Shown here in pieces: positions 8,136 through 17,241 of a DNA stretch of 64,000 nucleotides (position 1 is the stretch's first letter; each line of letters begins with the position of its first letter). The notes under the pieces are model-generated. The model had not been told where the DNA came from. It did not search any database and worked only from the letters and a program-made list of their open reading frames with translations. Position numbers and translations under genes: made by a program. This DNA is from Marinobacter sp. EhC06 (lineage in GTDB: Bacteria > Pseudomonadota > Gammaproteobacteria > Pseudomonadales > Oleiphilaceae): positions 186,001 to 250,000 of the forward strand of contig NZ_LXYO01000012.1 of assembly GCF_001650915.1 (NCBI RefSeq), in the 5' to 3' direction.

Positions 8136-10739
8136 TCAGGCTGGCTGGCCAGCGGCCTCCTCCCGGGCCCGTCGACGCAACTGACCAAACGCCAGAAGCC
8201 CGAGGAGAGCCAGCGCGGGAATGAACATCAGCTCCTTGGGCGGGCGTTCGAGGTCAACCTGCACCGCGTCGATGGTCCAGCCAAACTGGATACCGGCATC
8301 TTCTGCAGGGCTACCGAACCCGACGAAGTCGACGGCCATCTTTTCGCCATCCGGGCTGAGCTCCAGCCCCGCGTCCATAAGACGCTGCTCAGGCGAATCG
8401 CCAGCCGGAATCTCGAGCCTTACGTAAGTGGTCACCTCGTCGCCGTCGATTGTCATTCCGGATGCCTTCAACACAATGGGCTTGTCAGCGGGCACATCCT
8501 CGACGTACTCCATCATCTGCGCACCCGGCTGATCCTCTGTTGGCGGGTAGATCATGTCCCACCAAAAACCCGGCCGGAACATGGTGAAGGTAATCAACAG
8601 CAACAGCAGTGATTCCCACTTGTAGCTTTTGGTAAACCAGAAGCCCTGAGTGGCCGCGGAAAAGACCAACATGGCGGTTACCGCGCTGAAGATCGTTACC
8701 AGCAAATCGAACCAGCCCGTCAGACCAATCAACAACAACTGCGTGTTGAAGATGAACATGAACGGAAGGATCGCTGTCCGGATGTCGTAGGTAAAGCCCT
8801 GAATACCCGTTCGTATGGGATCGGCACCGGATATGGCGGCGGCGGCATAAGCCGCCAACCCCACGGGCGGCGTATCGTCCGCCAGAATGCCGAAGTAGAA
8901 CACGAACAGGTGCACCGCAATCAGCGGCACGATCAACCCATTCTGGGCGCCCAGAGTTACGATTACCGGCGCCATCAGCGTGGACACAACGATGTAGTTG
9001 GCAGTGGTCGGCAAACCCATGCCGAGGATCAGGCTGATAATGGCCGTGAAGATCAGCATCAGCAGCAGGTTGCCGCCAGACAGGAACTCGACAAATTCGG
9101 TCATCACCAGGCCAATACCGGTCAGGGTAACCGTACCCACCACGATACCGGCGGTGGCAGTTGCCACGCCGATACCCACCATGTTCCGGGCACCGGTGGC
9201 GAGCGAATGCGCAAGATCAAACACGCCGTCCTTGAACGCAGTGAGGAAGTTGCCGTGCTTGTAGAAAAAGGCCTTCAACGGTCGCTGCGTAACCACAATG
9301 AAAATCATGAACAGCGTGGCCCAGAACGCCGACAGCTGGGGCGAGAAACGCTCAACAGTAAGGCACCACACGAGCACCACAACGGGCAGAAGAAAATACA
9401 ACCCGGTCTTTACAGTTGGGCCAACCGGCGGCAATTCGCCCATGTCCTTTTCCGGATCGTCTTCCTCTAGTTCCGGGAATCGGGTGGCATAGCCAACCAG
9501 GCCGATATAGATCAGCACCAGCAAAGGTGCCAAAACCCACATCGCCGCTTCACCGAAAAGCGTTTTCGTCCAGCCAATCCCGTAATACACCACCAGGGTC
9601 AGCACACTCAGGCCAATGAGGATAACGACCCAGTTCAGCATCCGCTGGGCAAGAGTCGGCTTGTTGAGACGCTCAATGCCCTGCATGTTCAGCTTACAGG
9701 CCTCAAGGTGCACGATATAAATCAGTGCCACATAGGAAATCATCGCCGGCAGGATGGCGTGCTTGATGACCTCCAGGTAGGAGATACCCACATATTCGAC
9801 CATCAGGAAAGCGGCCGCGCCCATGATTGGGGGTGTCAGCTGGCCGTTGGTGGATGCGGCCACTTCCACTGCGCCGGCCTTGGTGGCCGGAAAACCAACT
9901 CGCTTCATCAGTGGAATGGTAAACGTGCCGGTAGTGACGACGTTGGCAATAGACGAACCGGAAATGACGCCGCTCAAACCACTGGAAACCACTGCAGCTT
10001 TGGCGGGACCACCACGCATATGCCCCAGCATTGCATAGGCGACTTTAATAAAGTAATTCCCGGCGCCTGCTCGCTCAAGCAGCGCACCAAACAACACGAA
10101 CAGGAAAACAAAGCTCGTGGAAACCCCGAGTGCAACACCAAACACACCCTCGGTACCCAGCCACTGGTGCGACGCCAGTTTGCTCAGACTCACGCCTTTA
10201 TGGGCAATCACATCCGGCATGTAGGGGCCGGCAATCGAGTATGTGATAAAGACAGCGGCGACGATGGTCAGTGGCAAACCCAGTGAGCGACGGGTCGCTT
10301 CAAGCAACAGCACGAGCCCGATAAGCGCAACCCACAGATCCTGGGTGATGGGAGCGCCGGGGCGAGTCGACAACTCTTCGTAAAAAACATAAAGGTATGA
10401 GGCGCAAAAAGCCGCAACGAGCGCCAGAATCCAGTCGTAGATGGGCACGACATTCACGTGCCGCCCCTTGATCATGGGGAAGGCGGAAAACGCCAGGAAA
10501 ACCGCAAACGCGAGATGGATAGAACGCGCTTCCGTGGAATTGAAGATGGCAAAGTTGAAAATGTAAGGGAGCGGTGACGCAATCCAGAGCTGAAACAGCG
10601 ACCACACCAAGGGAATGACAAACAGAATGACCGCGGCATACCCGCTGGTCGCCCTGCCCCCGGTTTCAGTCTGCAGGATCTGGTCTACATTACTGCTACC
10701 ACCAGCACCAGCTCCGTTTGCCGGATCGCTCGTCGCCAT
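8136..10739 (-). CDS. TRAP transporter fused permease (4TM/12TM) with C-terminal DUF3394
   Basis: 867 residues. An N-terminal region with about four helices (DctQ-like) is fused to the large DctM-like subunit (about residues 130-650). It carries GLSGVISGSSIANVVTTGTF and MGLPTTANYIVVSTLMAPV, signatures of the TAXI-associated fused permease. The last roughly 170 residues match the DUF3394 extension, including a PDZ-like stretch FVGFGSPAEDAGIQFGW, and end in another membrane helix and a basic tail. It would import an organic acid using an ion gradient, with the TAXI protein encoded upstream. The substrate cannot be told from sequence. Confidence 0.93.
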   Translation of the reverse strand: MATSDPANGAGAGGSSNVDQILQTETGGRATSGYAAVILFVIPLVWSLFQLWIASPLPYIFNFAIFNSTEARSIHLAFAVFLAFSAFPMIKGRHVNVVPIYDWILALVAAFCASYLYVFYEELSTRPGAPITQDLWVALIGLVLLLEATRRSLGLPLTIVAAVFITYSIAGPYMPDVIAHKGVSLSKLASHQWLGTEGVFGVALGVSTSFVFLFVLFGALLERAGAGNYFIKVAYAMLGHMRGGPAKAAVVSSGLSGVISGSSIANVVTTGTFTIPLMKRVGFPATKAGAVEVAASTNGQLTPPIMGAAAFLMVEYVGISYLEVIKHAILPAMISYVALIYIVHLEACKLNMQGIERLNKPTLAQRMLNWVVILIGLSVLTLVVYYGIGWTKTLFGEAAMWVLAPLLVLIYIGLVGYATRFPELEEDDPEKDMGELPPVGPTVKTGLYFLLPVVVLVWCLTVERFSPQLSAFWATLFMIFIVVTQRPLKAFFYKHGNFLTAFKDGVFDLAHSLATGARNMVGIGVATATAGIVVGTVTLTGIGLVMTEFVEFLSGGNLLLMLIFTAIISLILGMGLPTTANYIVVSTLMAPVIVTLGAQNGLIVPLIAVHLFVFYFGILADDTPPVGLAAYAAAAISGADPIRTGIQGFTYDIRTAILPFMFIFNTQLLLIGLTGWFDLLVTIFSAVTAMLVFSAATQGFWFTKSYKWESLLLLLITFTMFRPGFWWDMIYPPTEDQPGAQMMEYVEDVPADKPIVLKASGMTIDGDEVTTYVRLEIPAGDSPEQRLMDAGLELSPDGEKMAVDFVGFGSPAEDAGIQFGWTIDAVQVDLERPPKELMFIPALALLGLLAFGQLRRRAREEAAGQPA

Positions 10740-10779
10740 AAATTAGTCCCGTACTTAAAAGATGGTTCTCTGAAAGGAC

Positions 10780-10807
10780 GACACAGCGGACCGGGGCCCG
10801 CTGTGTC
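10780..10807. repeat. Hairpin between TAXI binding protein and permease genes
   Basis: A perfect 10-bp inverted repeat (GACACAGCGG and CCGCTGTGTC) with an 8-nt loop in the 82-base spacer. It has no T-tract. Such hairpins after a binding-protein gene commonly stabilise the upstream mRNA, so that the periplasmic protein is made in excess over its permease. Confidence 0.6.
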
Positions 10808-10821
10808 GGAGTGCAGACAGA

Positions 10822-11805
10822 TCAGTCGATCAGACCGGCTTCCTTGTAGTACTTGGCAGCACCCGGGTGCAACGGCGCACTCAGGGCATCGGAGACCATT
10901 TCTTCCTTGTTCAGGTTGGCAAACGCCGGATGCAGACGCTTGAAGCTGTCAAAGTTCTCGAAAACAGCCTTCACAACGGCGTAGACAACATCATCGGGGA
11001 CATCGGTGGATGACACGAAGGTCGCCGCAACACCAAAGGTGGTTACGTCTTCGTCACTGCCACGATACATACCGCCAGGAATCACCGCTTTACGATAGTA
11101 CGGGTTATCGTCAATCAGCTTCTGGGTGGCGGCGTTATCCACGTTGACCAGGGCACTGTCACAGGAAGTTGTCGCTTCCTTGATCGCACCGGACGGGTGG
11201 CCAACGGTGTAGAAGAAGGCATCAATATTGCCATCACAAAGAGCCTGGGACTGTTCTGCAGCCTTGATTTCGGCAGCCAGAGAGAATTTGTCCAGTGTCC
11301 AGCCCATCTCATCCATCAGGACTTCAGCAGTGGCGCGCTGCCCTGAACCAGGGTTGCCGACAGATACCCGCTTGCCTTCCAGGTCTTCAAAGGTTTTGAT
11401 GCCTGAGCCCTTGCTGGCAACAACGGTGAACGGTTCCGGATGCAGCGAAAAGACAGCGCGGAGATCTTTGTTAGCGCCATCATCCTTGAACTGGCTGGTG
11501 CCATTGTAGGCATGGTACTGCCAGTCTGACTGGGCAACTGCCAGATCGAGCTCGCCCTGGCGAATGGCATTCAGGTTGTAGACGGAACCACCGGTACTCT
11601 CGACAGAGCACCGAATTCCGTGCTCTTTACGGTCCATGTTCACCAGACGACAGATAGCACCGCCAGCCGGATAATAAACGCCGGTTACACCGCCGGTGCC
11701 GATGGTCACAAAGCGCTGCTCCTGAGCGGAAACGGAGGTTGAAGCAGCACCCAGGCTGACTGCGGCGGCGACAGCGAATGCGGAGGCTTTGAGTTTCAGT
11801 GTCAT
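10822..11805 (-). CDS. TAXI family TRAP transporter solute-binding protein
   Basis: 327 residues from the ATG at 11805, which has an AAGGAAG site; an upstream in-frame ATG would spoil the signal peptide. The signal peptide is residues 1-27 (cleavage after SVSA). The mature protein begins with [20 protein letters not shown], the TAXI hallmark. [16 protein letters not shown] and [20 protein letters not shown] are further family motifs. It binds the substrate in the periplasm and delivers it to the fused permease encoded downstream. Sister proteins bind glutamate or other small carboxylates. Confidence 0.93.
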   Translation of the reverse strand: MTLKLKASAFAVAAAVSLGAASTSVSAQEQRFVTIGTGGVTGVYYPAGGAICRLVNMDRKEHGIRCSVESTGGSVYNLNAIRQGELDLAVAQSDWQYHAYNGTSQFKDDGANKDLRAVFSLHPEPFTVVASKGSGIKTFEDLEGKRVSVGNPGSGQRATAEVLMDEMGWTLDKFSLAAEIKAAEQSQALCDGNIDAFFYTVGHPSGAIKEATTSCDSALVNVDNAATQKLIDDNPYYRKAVIPGGMYRGSDEDVTTFGVAATFVSSTDVPDDVVYAVVKAVFENFDSFKRLHPAFANLNKEEMVSDALSAPLHPGAAKYYKEAGLID

Positions 11806-11946
11806 GTGAGTTCTTCCTTTTTTCTGTTCATTGTAATTCGGCGCCCGCTTCAAGAGCGGGCAAGACGTACGATCACCATAAAACATAGACCACTTCACAC
11901 CATAAATAAAGTATGGATTAGCTCGCTAACCGGTTGACCAGACAAC

Positions 11947-11973
11947 AAAAAAGCCCGCAATGCGGGCTTTTTT
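11947..11973. terminator. Bidirectional intrinsic terminator after the RND gene
   Basis: The stem AAGCCCG/CGGGCTT has A and T tracts at both ends. It lies just after the stop of the RND exporter gene (minus) and upstream of the TAXI gene, so it insulates the two operons. Confidence 0.85.
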
Positions 11974-11990
11974 GCAGGTCGGCGCTAATG

Positions 11991-14375
11991 TTATTTCGCA
12001 GCTCGGGCCTTGGCAAGCATCTGATCCGGCCGCAGCAGGAACCGGGCCAGAGCCGGCAACAGCCAGATGGCTCCCACCATGTTCCAGAGGAACATGAAAA
12101 ACAGCAGGAAGCCCATGTCGGCCTGGAACTTGATGGGCGAGAATATCCAGGTGACAACACCCAAGCCCAGAGTCACGCCGGTAAACATGACCGCCTTACC
12201 AGTCGAACGCAGAGTCTCGTAGTAAGCCTCCTGAAGCGTTTTTCCTTCAAGCAGGTATTTCTCCAGCTTGCTGTAGATATAAATGCCGTAGTCGACACCG
12301 ATACCGACACCCAAGGCAATAACCGGCAAAGTCGCCACTTTGATACCAATGCCGGATACCGCCATGATCGCCTCACATAGGACTGAAGTCAGACCCAGTG
12401 GTATCACGATACACAGCACCGCACGGATCGAACGGAAGGTCGCGAAGCACAGCAAACTCACGACACTGTAAACGAGGATCAGCATCTTATCCTTGGCGCC
12501 GGAGATAACCTCGTTAGTAGCGGCCTCGACACCGGCGTTACCCGCCGCCAGCAGGAACCTGTGCTCATCACTGCTGTTGTTCCCGGCAAACTGTTCGACG
12601 CGCTCAACGACGGTTTCCAGGGTTTCTGCCTTGTGATCCTCAAGGAACACCAAAACCGGAGTCAGGCTGCAGTCTGTATTAATCAACCCGGCAGGCGCCT
12701 CACGAATGGACGCATTGATAATGGTCTGGTTGCGGGAGATCTCATACCACTTCCAGTTGCCCTCGTTCAGCGCCTTGGTCACCATCTTGGAAACATCTGC
12801 AAGTGATACCGAAGACTGAACGCCCGGCGTGTTCTGAAGCTCCCACTGCAGAGTATCCATGGCCCGCAGCACATTATACTGCGTGCACTGCTCTTCCGGC
12901 GTTTTGACCATCACCACCAATACATCAGCACTGGTCGAGTAATTATTGATGATGTAGGCATTGTCCTTGTTGTAGCGGGAATCCGCACGAAGCTCAGGCG
13001 CACCCTGATCCAGGTCGCCAATCTTCAGGTCCTGCTTGTAATAAAGACCAAGCCCAAGCCCGATTACAGCAATCAACAACGAGATGGGCGCTACGCCCGG
13101 ATGAGAGAAGTAGGACAAAACGCGCCACTTCCGATCCTGTTTTTCTCCGTGATTCTGCACGTGACGGATCCCCCCCTTGGAGATACCGACATAAGACATA
13201 ATCAGTACATGCAACACCAGGTTGGTGAAGATCACGAACGCCACACCAATACCTGCGGCAACGGCCAGGTCCCGGATAACGTCGATCTCGATAAAGAACA
13301 GGGTCAGGAAACCAAAGGCATCCGAAATCAGAGCCAACATGCCCGGTATGTATAGTGCACGGAAAGCCAGGCGCGCAGCGGTCACGGCATCAAAGCCCTT
13401 GGCAGCCTCAACGGCCATGGCATTCACAATCTGAACGCCATGACTGATACCAATCGCAAACACCAGGAATGGCACCAGCACCGAATAAGGGTCCAGCCCG
13501 TAGCCCAGCAACCGAAGAGTTCCCAGCTGCAGGAACACCGCAATGATTGAGGTAAAGACAGGAACCAGGGTGCCGGCAATAGCCCGCGAGTACCAGAACA
13601 GCAACAGCGTGGTCAGCAGGATGGTAATACCTGCGAACCAGGCGATAGAACCAATCCCCTCAATCAGATCGCCGACCTTCTTGGCGAAACCGACAATATG
13701 AATCTTGATGTTCGGGTTCTGTTCTTCGTACTTTTCACGAATCTTTTCTTCAAGCTGACGGGAAAATTCGCCGTAGTCCAGAGCCTCACCGGTCTCCGGA
13801 TTCTTCTCGTAGAGCGGCGCGTAAACGATCGTTGATTGGAAGTTATCAGAGATCAGGCGCCCGACTTCGTTAGAACGAAGAACGTTCTGGCGAAGCTTCT
13901 CCAGACTGTCCCGGGAGCCGTCATAGCCGTCCGGTATGACAGTGCCACCCTGAAAACCCTGTTCGGTAACCTCAACCCAGCGGACATTCGACGTCCAGAG
14001 GGATTTGAGACCCGAGCGATCCACGCCGTTGAGATAGAAAACCTCGTCGGTGATCTGCTTCAGAGTTTCCATGTACTCCTGGGTGAAAATATCGCCCTCT
14101 TCGACCTCGACGGCGATACGAACGAAGTTACCGAGGTTTTCAAGATCATCCCGGTGATCAAGCATATTTACAATGTAGGGATGCTCAAGCGGAATCATCC
14201 GCTCGAAGCTGGCATCCGGTTGGATCTTGACGGCGTTATATCCCAGGAACAGCGTCAACACGGCGAAGACGACAAGAATGATTGGCCGATTATTGAAGAT
14301 CAGCCTTTCGAGAAAGGGTTCGGCCTTGGGCGTGGTCAGATAGTGCTCGCCCTTGTCATGCTTAGGGTTGGACAT
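11991..14375 (-). CDS. MMPL/RND family exporter
   Basis: 794 residues with the RND plan of two repeats, each one helix, a large periplasmic loop and five helices (first helix about residues 28-48, loops about 50-230 and 440-620). The membrane blocks, such as TLPVIALGVGIGVDYGIYIY near the C-terminus, carry the Asp found in proton-relay or Patched-like transporters. The protein resembles the hydrophobe/amphiphile exporter branch (MMPL, HpnN-like) rather than AcrB-type drug pumps, being shorter. It is last in an apparent operon with a DUF1329 protein and a YCF48-type propeller. No membrane-fusion or TolC gene is adjacent. Confidence 0.88.
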   Translation of the reverse strand: MSNPKHDKGEHYLTTPKAEPFLERLIFNNRPIILVVFAVLTLFLGYNAVKIQPDASFERMIPLEHPYIVNMLDHRDDLENLGNFVRIAVEVEEGDIFTQEYMETLKQITDEVFYLNGVDRSGLKSLWTSNVRWVEVTEQGFQGGTVIPDGYDGSRDSLEKLRQNVLRSNEVGRLISDNFQSTIVYAPLYEKNPETGEALDYGEFSRQLEEKIREKYEEQNPNIKIHIVGFAKKVGDLIEGIGSIAWFAGITILLTTLLLFWYSRAIAGTLVPVFTSIIAVFLQLGTLRLLGYGLDPYSVLVPFLVFAIGISHGVQIVNAMAVEAAKGFDAVTAARLAFRALYIPGMLALISDAFGFLTLFFIEIDVIRDLAVAAGIGVAFVIFTNLVLHVLIMSYVGISKGGIRHVQNHGEKQDRKWRVLSYFSHPGVAPISLLIAVIGLGLGLYYKQDLKIGDLDQGAPELRADSRYNKDNAYIINNYSTSADVLVVMVKTPEEQCTQYNVLRAMDTLQWELQNTPGVQSSVSLADVSKMVTKALNEGNWKWYEISRNQTIINASIREAPAGLINTDCSLTPVLVFLEDHKAETLETVVERVEQFAGNNSSDEHRFLLAAGNAGVEAATNEVISGAKDKMLILVYSVVSLLCFATFRSIRAVLCIVIPLGLTSVLCEAIMAVSGIGIKVATLPVIALGVGIGVDYGIYIYSKLEKYLLEGKTLQEAYYETLRSTGKAVMFTGVTLGLGVVTWIFSPIKFQADMGFLLFFMFLWNMVGAIWLLPALARFLLRPDQMLAKARAAK

Positions 14376-14421
14376 TCAAAAGCCCCTCTATTGTTCGTTC
14401 GGTTGTTGCCACATCAGGGCG

Positions 14422-15570
14422 TTATTGAAGGTTTCTTCCACGGGCGTCTGTGATCTTTACCCCACCTTCGCCGACAATCAGCAGGTCTGTTCCTGAAATA
14501 GGCACCGCGCTCATGACACCTTCACGATCACTTCGGAAATACTCGCGGAAGGTTTCGGCGCCATTGGTGCTCATCAGTACCGCACCACTATTGCCTACCA
14601 GGGTGATACGACCATCCTCCGAAACGACGCCGTCGTTGAGCGTAGCCCCGGCCGAATTGGGAACCATCCGCCAGCTTTTGCCGAGGTCTGAAGAGAACAG
14701 CATATTGCCACGAAGGCCAAAGGCGAGAATCTCGTTAACCTGGCCTGTGCCGATAACACCGAACAGGGAGCCTTCATAAGGCGCCTCACGGCGCTCAAAG
14801 GTCTCACCACCGTCTACGGAGACATGTATCTGACCGGCTTCACCAACGACCACCAGGGCACCACCCGTGATCCGGGTAATGCCATTGAGGTGGAAGTTCT
14901 GCCGGTTATCAATTCTTGGCGCCCAGTCTTTCCAGGTCTCACCGCCGTCCATGGTGCGCAGGAACATACCGTAGGCGCCCACCACAAAACCGCGGTTCTC
15001 GTTTTCAAACCAGACATCCAGCAGCGGGTTAACTGGGCCGATATCCATATCCGCCTGAATGTTCTCGAGGGCGAAGTAGAGGTCATCGAGCGCCCACTCG
15101 AGATCTTCTTTCTCTTCTTCGGGCGCTTCTTCGATTCGCTCCTCCATGGCGGCAATCTGCTCTTCCCGGCTCTCAATGGCCAGTTCCATGGCGCGGATAC
15201 CGTCAATCTGAAGGCTCCAGGTGGCCCCGGCATCGCTGGTATGGAGGACAACGCCGCTGTGGCCCACTGCCCAGCCATGGCTGTCGGAGCCAAAATCGAT
15301 CCCTGTCAGGGTCACAGAAACAGGTACCTCACCCTGAACCCAGGTTTTCCCCTCATCATCCGAGTAAATGATATGGCCACGTTCTCCCACGGCCACAATG
15401 CGATCCCCAACCCGGGTCGCATCGGTGAGAAGATTTTCCGGGGCCAGATCCGTCGGCCGGGCCGGGGTTTCGATGATATCTGCAAGCGCAAACGCTGCAG
15501 GGGCAGACCAGACCATGGAAAGTCCAAGGCAGGCAGCGCCCAGAGTCTTGCACATCAACCTTTTAGCCAT
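14422..15570 (-). CDS. YCF48/BNR-type beta-propeller, exported
   Basis: 382 residues with a signal peptide (cleavage near residue 28). At least six repeats of the kind VGERGHIIYSDDEGKTW, VGHSGVVLHTSDAGATW and VGAYGMFLRTMDGGETW build a seven-bladed YCF48-like propeller. An acidic helical insertion (about residues 127-180, rich in Glu, with EEQIAAMEERIEEAPEEE) breaks the propeller between blades. The founding member aids photosystem II assembly. Bacterial homologues beside RND exporters and DUF1329 proteins have no settled function. A periplasmic accessory role for the exporter is inference. Confidence 0.85.
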   Translation of the reverse strand: MAKRLMCKTLGAACLGLSMVWSAPAAFALADIIETPARPTDLAPENLLTDATRVGDRIVAVGERGHIIYSDDEGKTWVQGEVPVSVTLTGIDFGSDSHGWAVGHSGVVLHTSDAGATWSLQIDGIRAMELAIESREEQIAAMEERIEEAPEEEKEDLEWALDDLYFALENIQADMDIGPVNPLLDVWFENENRGFVVGAYGMFLRTMDGGETWKDWAPRIDNRQNFHLNGITRITGGALVVVGEAGQIHVSVDGGETFERREAPYEGSLFGVIGTGQVNEILAFGLRGNMLFSSDLGKSWRMVPNSAGATLNDGVVSEDGRITLVGNSGAVLMSTNGAETFREYFRSDREGVMSAVPISGTDLLIVGEGGVKITDARGRNLQ

Positions 15571-15634
15571 TCAGATTGCCTATTATGTTGTATTGAACTG
15601 TGTCTCTGACCGGCAAAGCCGGGAATAACTGTAA

Positions 15635-15666
15635 ACATACCGGCAACCTTACGGTTGCCGGTATGT
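15635..15666 (-). terminator. Long hairpin between DUF1329 and YCF48 genes
   Basis: A perfect 14-bp stem (arms 15635-15648 and 15653-15666) with a 4-nt loop, followed on the minus strand by a weak T-run (TTTACAGTT). It may be a partial terminator or a processing signal inside the operon. Confidence 0.5.
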
Positions 15667-15716
15667 CGGGTCGCCACTTCCTGTGGGCGGGGACGCATCC
15701 CTCGGCCAACAGTGCG

Positions 15717-17105
15717 TTAGCGAACACTCCTGCGGCGCAGGGAAGCCGGCGAGAAGTAACGCCTGTTCGGGACCTCGTCGGTGAACACGCGGGTATTGGC
15801 CTCTTCTGTGTCCAGACCGAGTACATGATAACGACGGGCCTGAAGGTCATGATAGACGTCAAGAACCGTCCACACACCCGGAAGTTCATAATAATTTTTC
15901 GGCAGCCCCATCGTTACACGCCAGAGTTCGCCGCGACCGTCGTACTGATCCAGCAGAACCGTGTTCCAGCTGTCCTCGTCGATATAGAAGCGGCGCTTGC
16001 CATAGATATGGCGCTCACCGTCCTTCAGTGTGGCTTCAACCACGTGCACACGGTGAAGCTCCCAACGGGTGAGGTCCGGATTCAGATGGGAGATACCGAG
16101 GATTTCCTCGTAAGGAAGACCTTTTTCCCCAATTCGGTAGTTGTTGTAGGGGATGTAGATTTCCCGCTTGCCTTCGTAATTCCAGTTATAGCGATCCAAG
16201 GCCCCGTTGAAGATATCGGTATCATCTGCAGTCCGGAGGTTGTCAGCCGCTGCAATCGGGGAGTCGTACCCCAGGTTTGGCGCCCGACGTACCCGACGCT
16301 GGCCGGCATTGTAGCCCCAACCATTCCGGGGATTGATGATCTGGTTCAGGGTCTCATGAATCAGAATGGCGCCACCGGCAAGGCGGGGTGGTGACTGGGT
16401 AAACGACAGGTAGTAGAAGATCACGTTATCCAGATCTTCTTCACCACCTTCCGGATTGTAAAAATTGAAGAAGGCTTCCTGCTGGGAAGTAACCAGCGAA
16501 TAGTCGCCGTTGGTCTGGACCGCCACCTCACTGGAGCGCCGTGTTACAGACACACCGCGCCAGCGGGTCAGATGGTTCCAGACCGCCTGCCAGGCCTTCT
16601 GCTCGTCATTGCCGTGCAGGATCGGGAATGGGTATCCACCAAAGGCTCCATCCAGCCCTTCGCCCTGACCAACAATCTCCGCGCTTACCGCGTTTTCACG
16701 GGTATTCTCTGCCACCCAATCTGGGACCGCATGGGTACGACGAGACTGGTAAACGGGCACCCGGAATGTGGTCGGGTAGGTTTCGAGCATCGCCTTCACA
16801 CCGTCAGTGAGGTACTCCTCATACTGATCCATATTGGCGGGCGTAATGGTAAAAAGGACTTCATCATCCGGGAACGGATTAATGTGGTGCTGTCCGCTGC
16901 CCTCATAGCCGGGAGGCGGTTCTGTCAGCCCTCCGGTCCAGGCCGGGATGGTACCGGCACTGTTACCGGCCTTGGGCGAGCCAAAGGGTGTCAACTCCTG
17001 GCCCAGACGGGCCGCTTCACTGGCGGAGACCGCCGCCCACGCAGGCGCTGATGCCACGGAGAGAGCCAGCAGGCCGCCGAGAATCGCATTTTTGTTATAC
17101 ATCAT
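15717..17105 (-). CDS. DUF1329 outer-membrane/periplasmic protein
   Basis: 462 residues with a clear signal peptide (cleavage after about residue 24). The mature start SASEAARLGQELTPFGSPKA and the following NSAGTIPAWTGGLTEPP are the diagnostic DUF1329 N-terminus. Structures of the family resemble LolA/LolB lipoprotein carriers, so lipid or hydrophobe handling is likely by analogy. It is first in the probable operon with the YCF48 protein and MMPL exporter. The DUF1302 partner often found next to it elsewhere is absent here. Confidence 0.92.
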   Translation of the reverse strand: MMYNKNAILGGLLALSVASAPAWAAVSASEAARLGQELTPFGSPKAGNSAGTIPAWTGGLTEPPPGYEGSGQHHINPFPDDEVLFTITPANMDQYEEYLTDGVKAMLETYPTTFRVPVYQSRRTHAVPDWVAENTRENAVSAEIVGQGEGLDGAFGGYPFPILHGNDEQKAWQAVWNHLTRWRGVSVTRRSSEVAVQTNGDYSLVTSQQEAFFNFYNPEGGEEDLDNVIFYYLSFTQSPPRLAGGAILIHETLNQIINPRNGWGYNAGQRRVRRAPNLGYDSPIAAADNLRTADDTDIFNGALDRYNWNYEGKREIYIPYNNYRIGEKGLPYEEILGISHLNPDLTRWELHRVHVVEATLKDGERHIYGKRRFYIDEDSWNTVLLDQYDGRGELWRVTMGLPKNYYELPGVWTVLDVYHDLQARRYHVLGLDTEEANTRVFTDEVPNRRYFSPASLRRRSVR

Positions 17106-17128
17106 TGTGAAACCTTAAGTGCGTCTGG

Positions 17129-17150
17129 AAGCCTCTGCGGAGGCTTTTTT
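17129..17150 (+). terminator. Terminator-shaped hairpin upstream of DUF1329, pointing to plus strand
   Basis: The stem AAGCCTC/GAGGCTT with a 4-nt loop is followed by T-tract on the plus strand. No plus-strand gene precedes it. On the minus strand it would sit in the leader of the DUF1329 gene without a T-tract. The rest of the 136-base spacer holds nothing I recognise. Confidence 0.45.
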
Positions 17151-17241
17151 ATTGTCGTCTGATGGAATTACAGACCTTACTCCAGATTACCCGATCCCAG
17201 ACTAAAGTCTATCGACCGAAAGTGCGATTTTGTATCTGACT

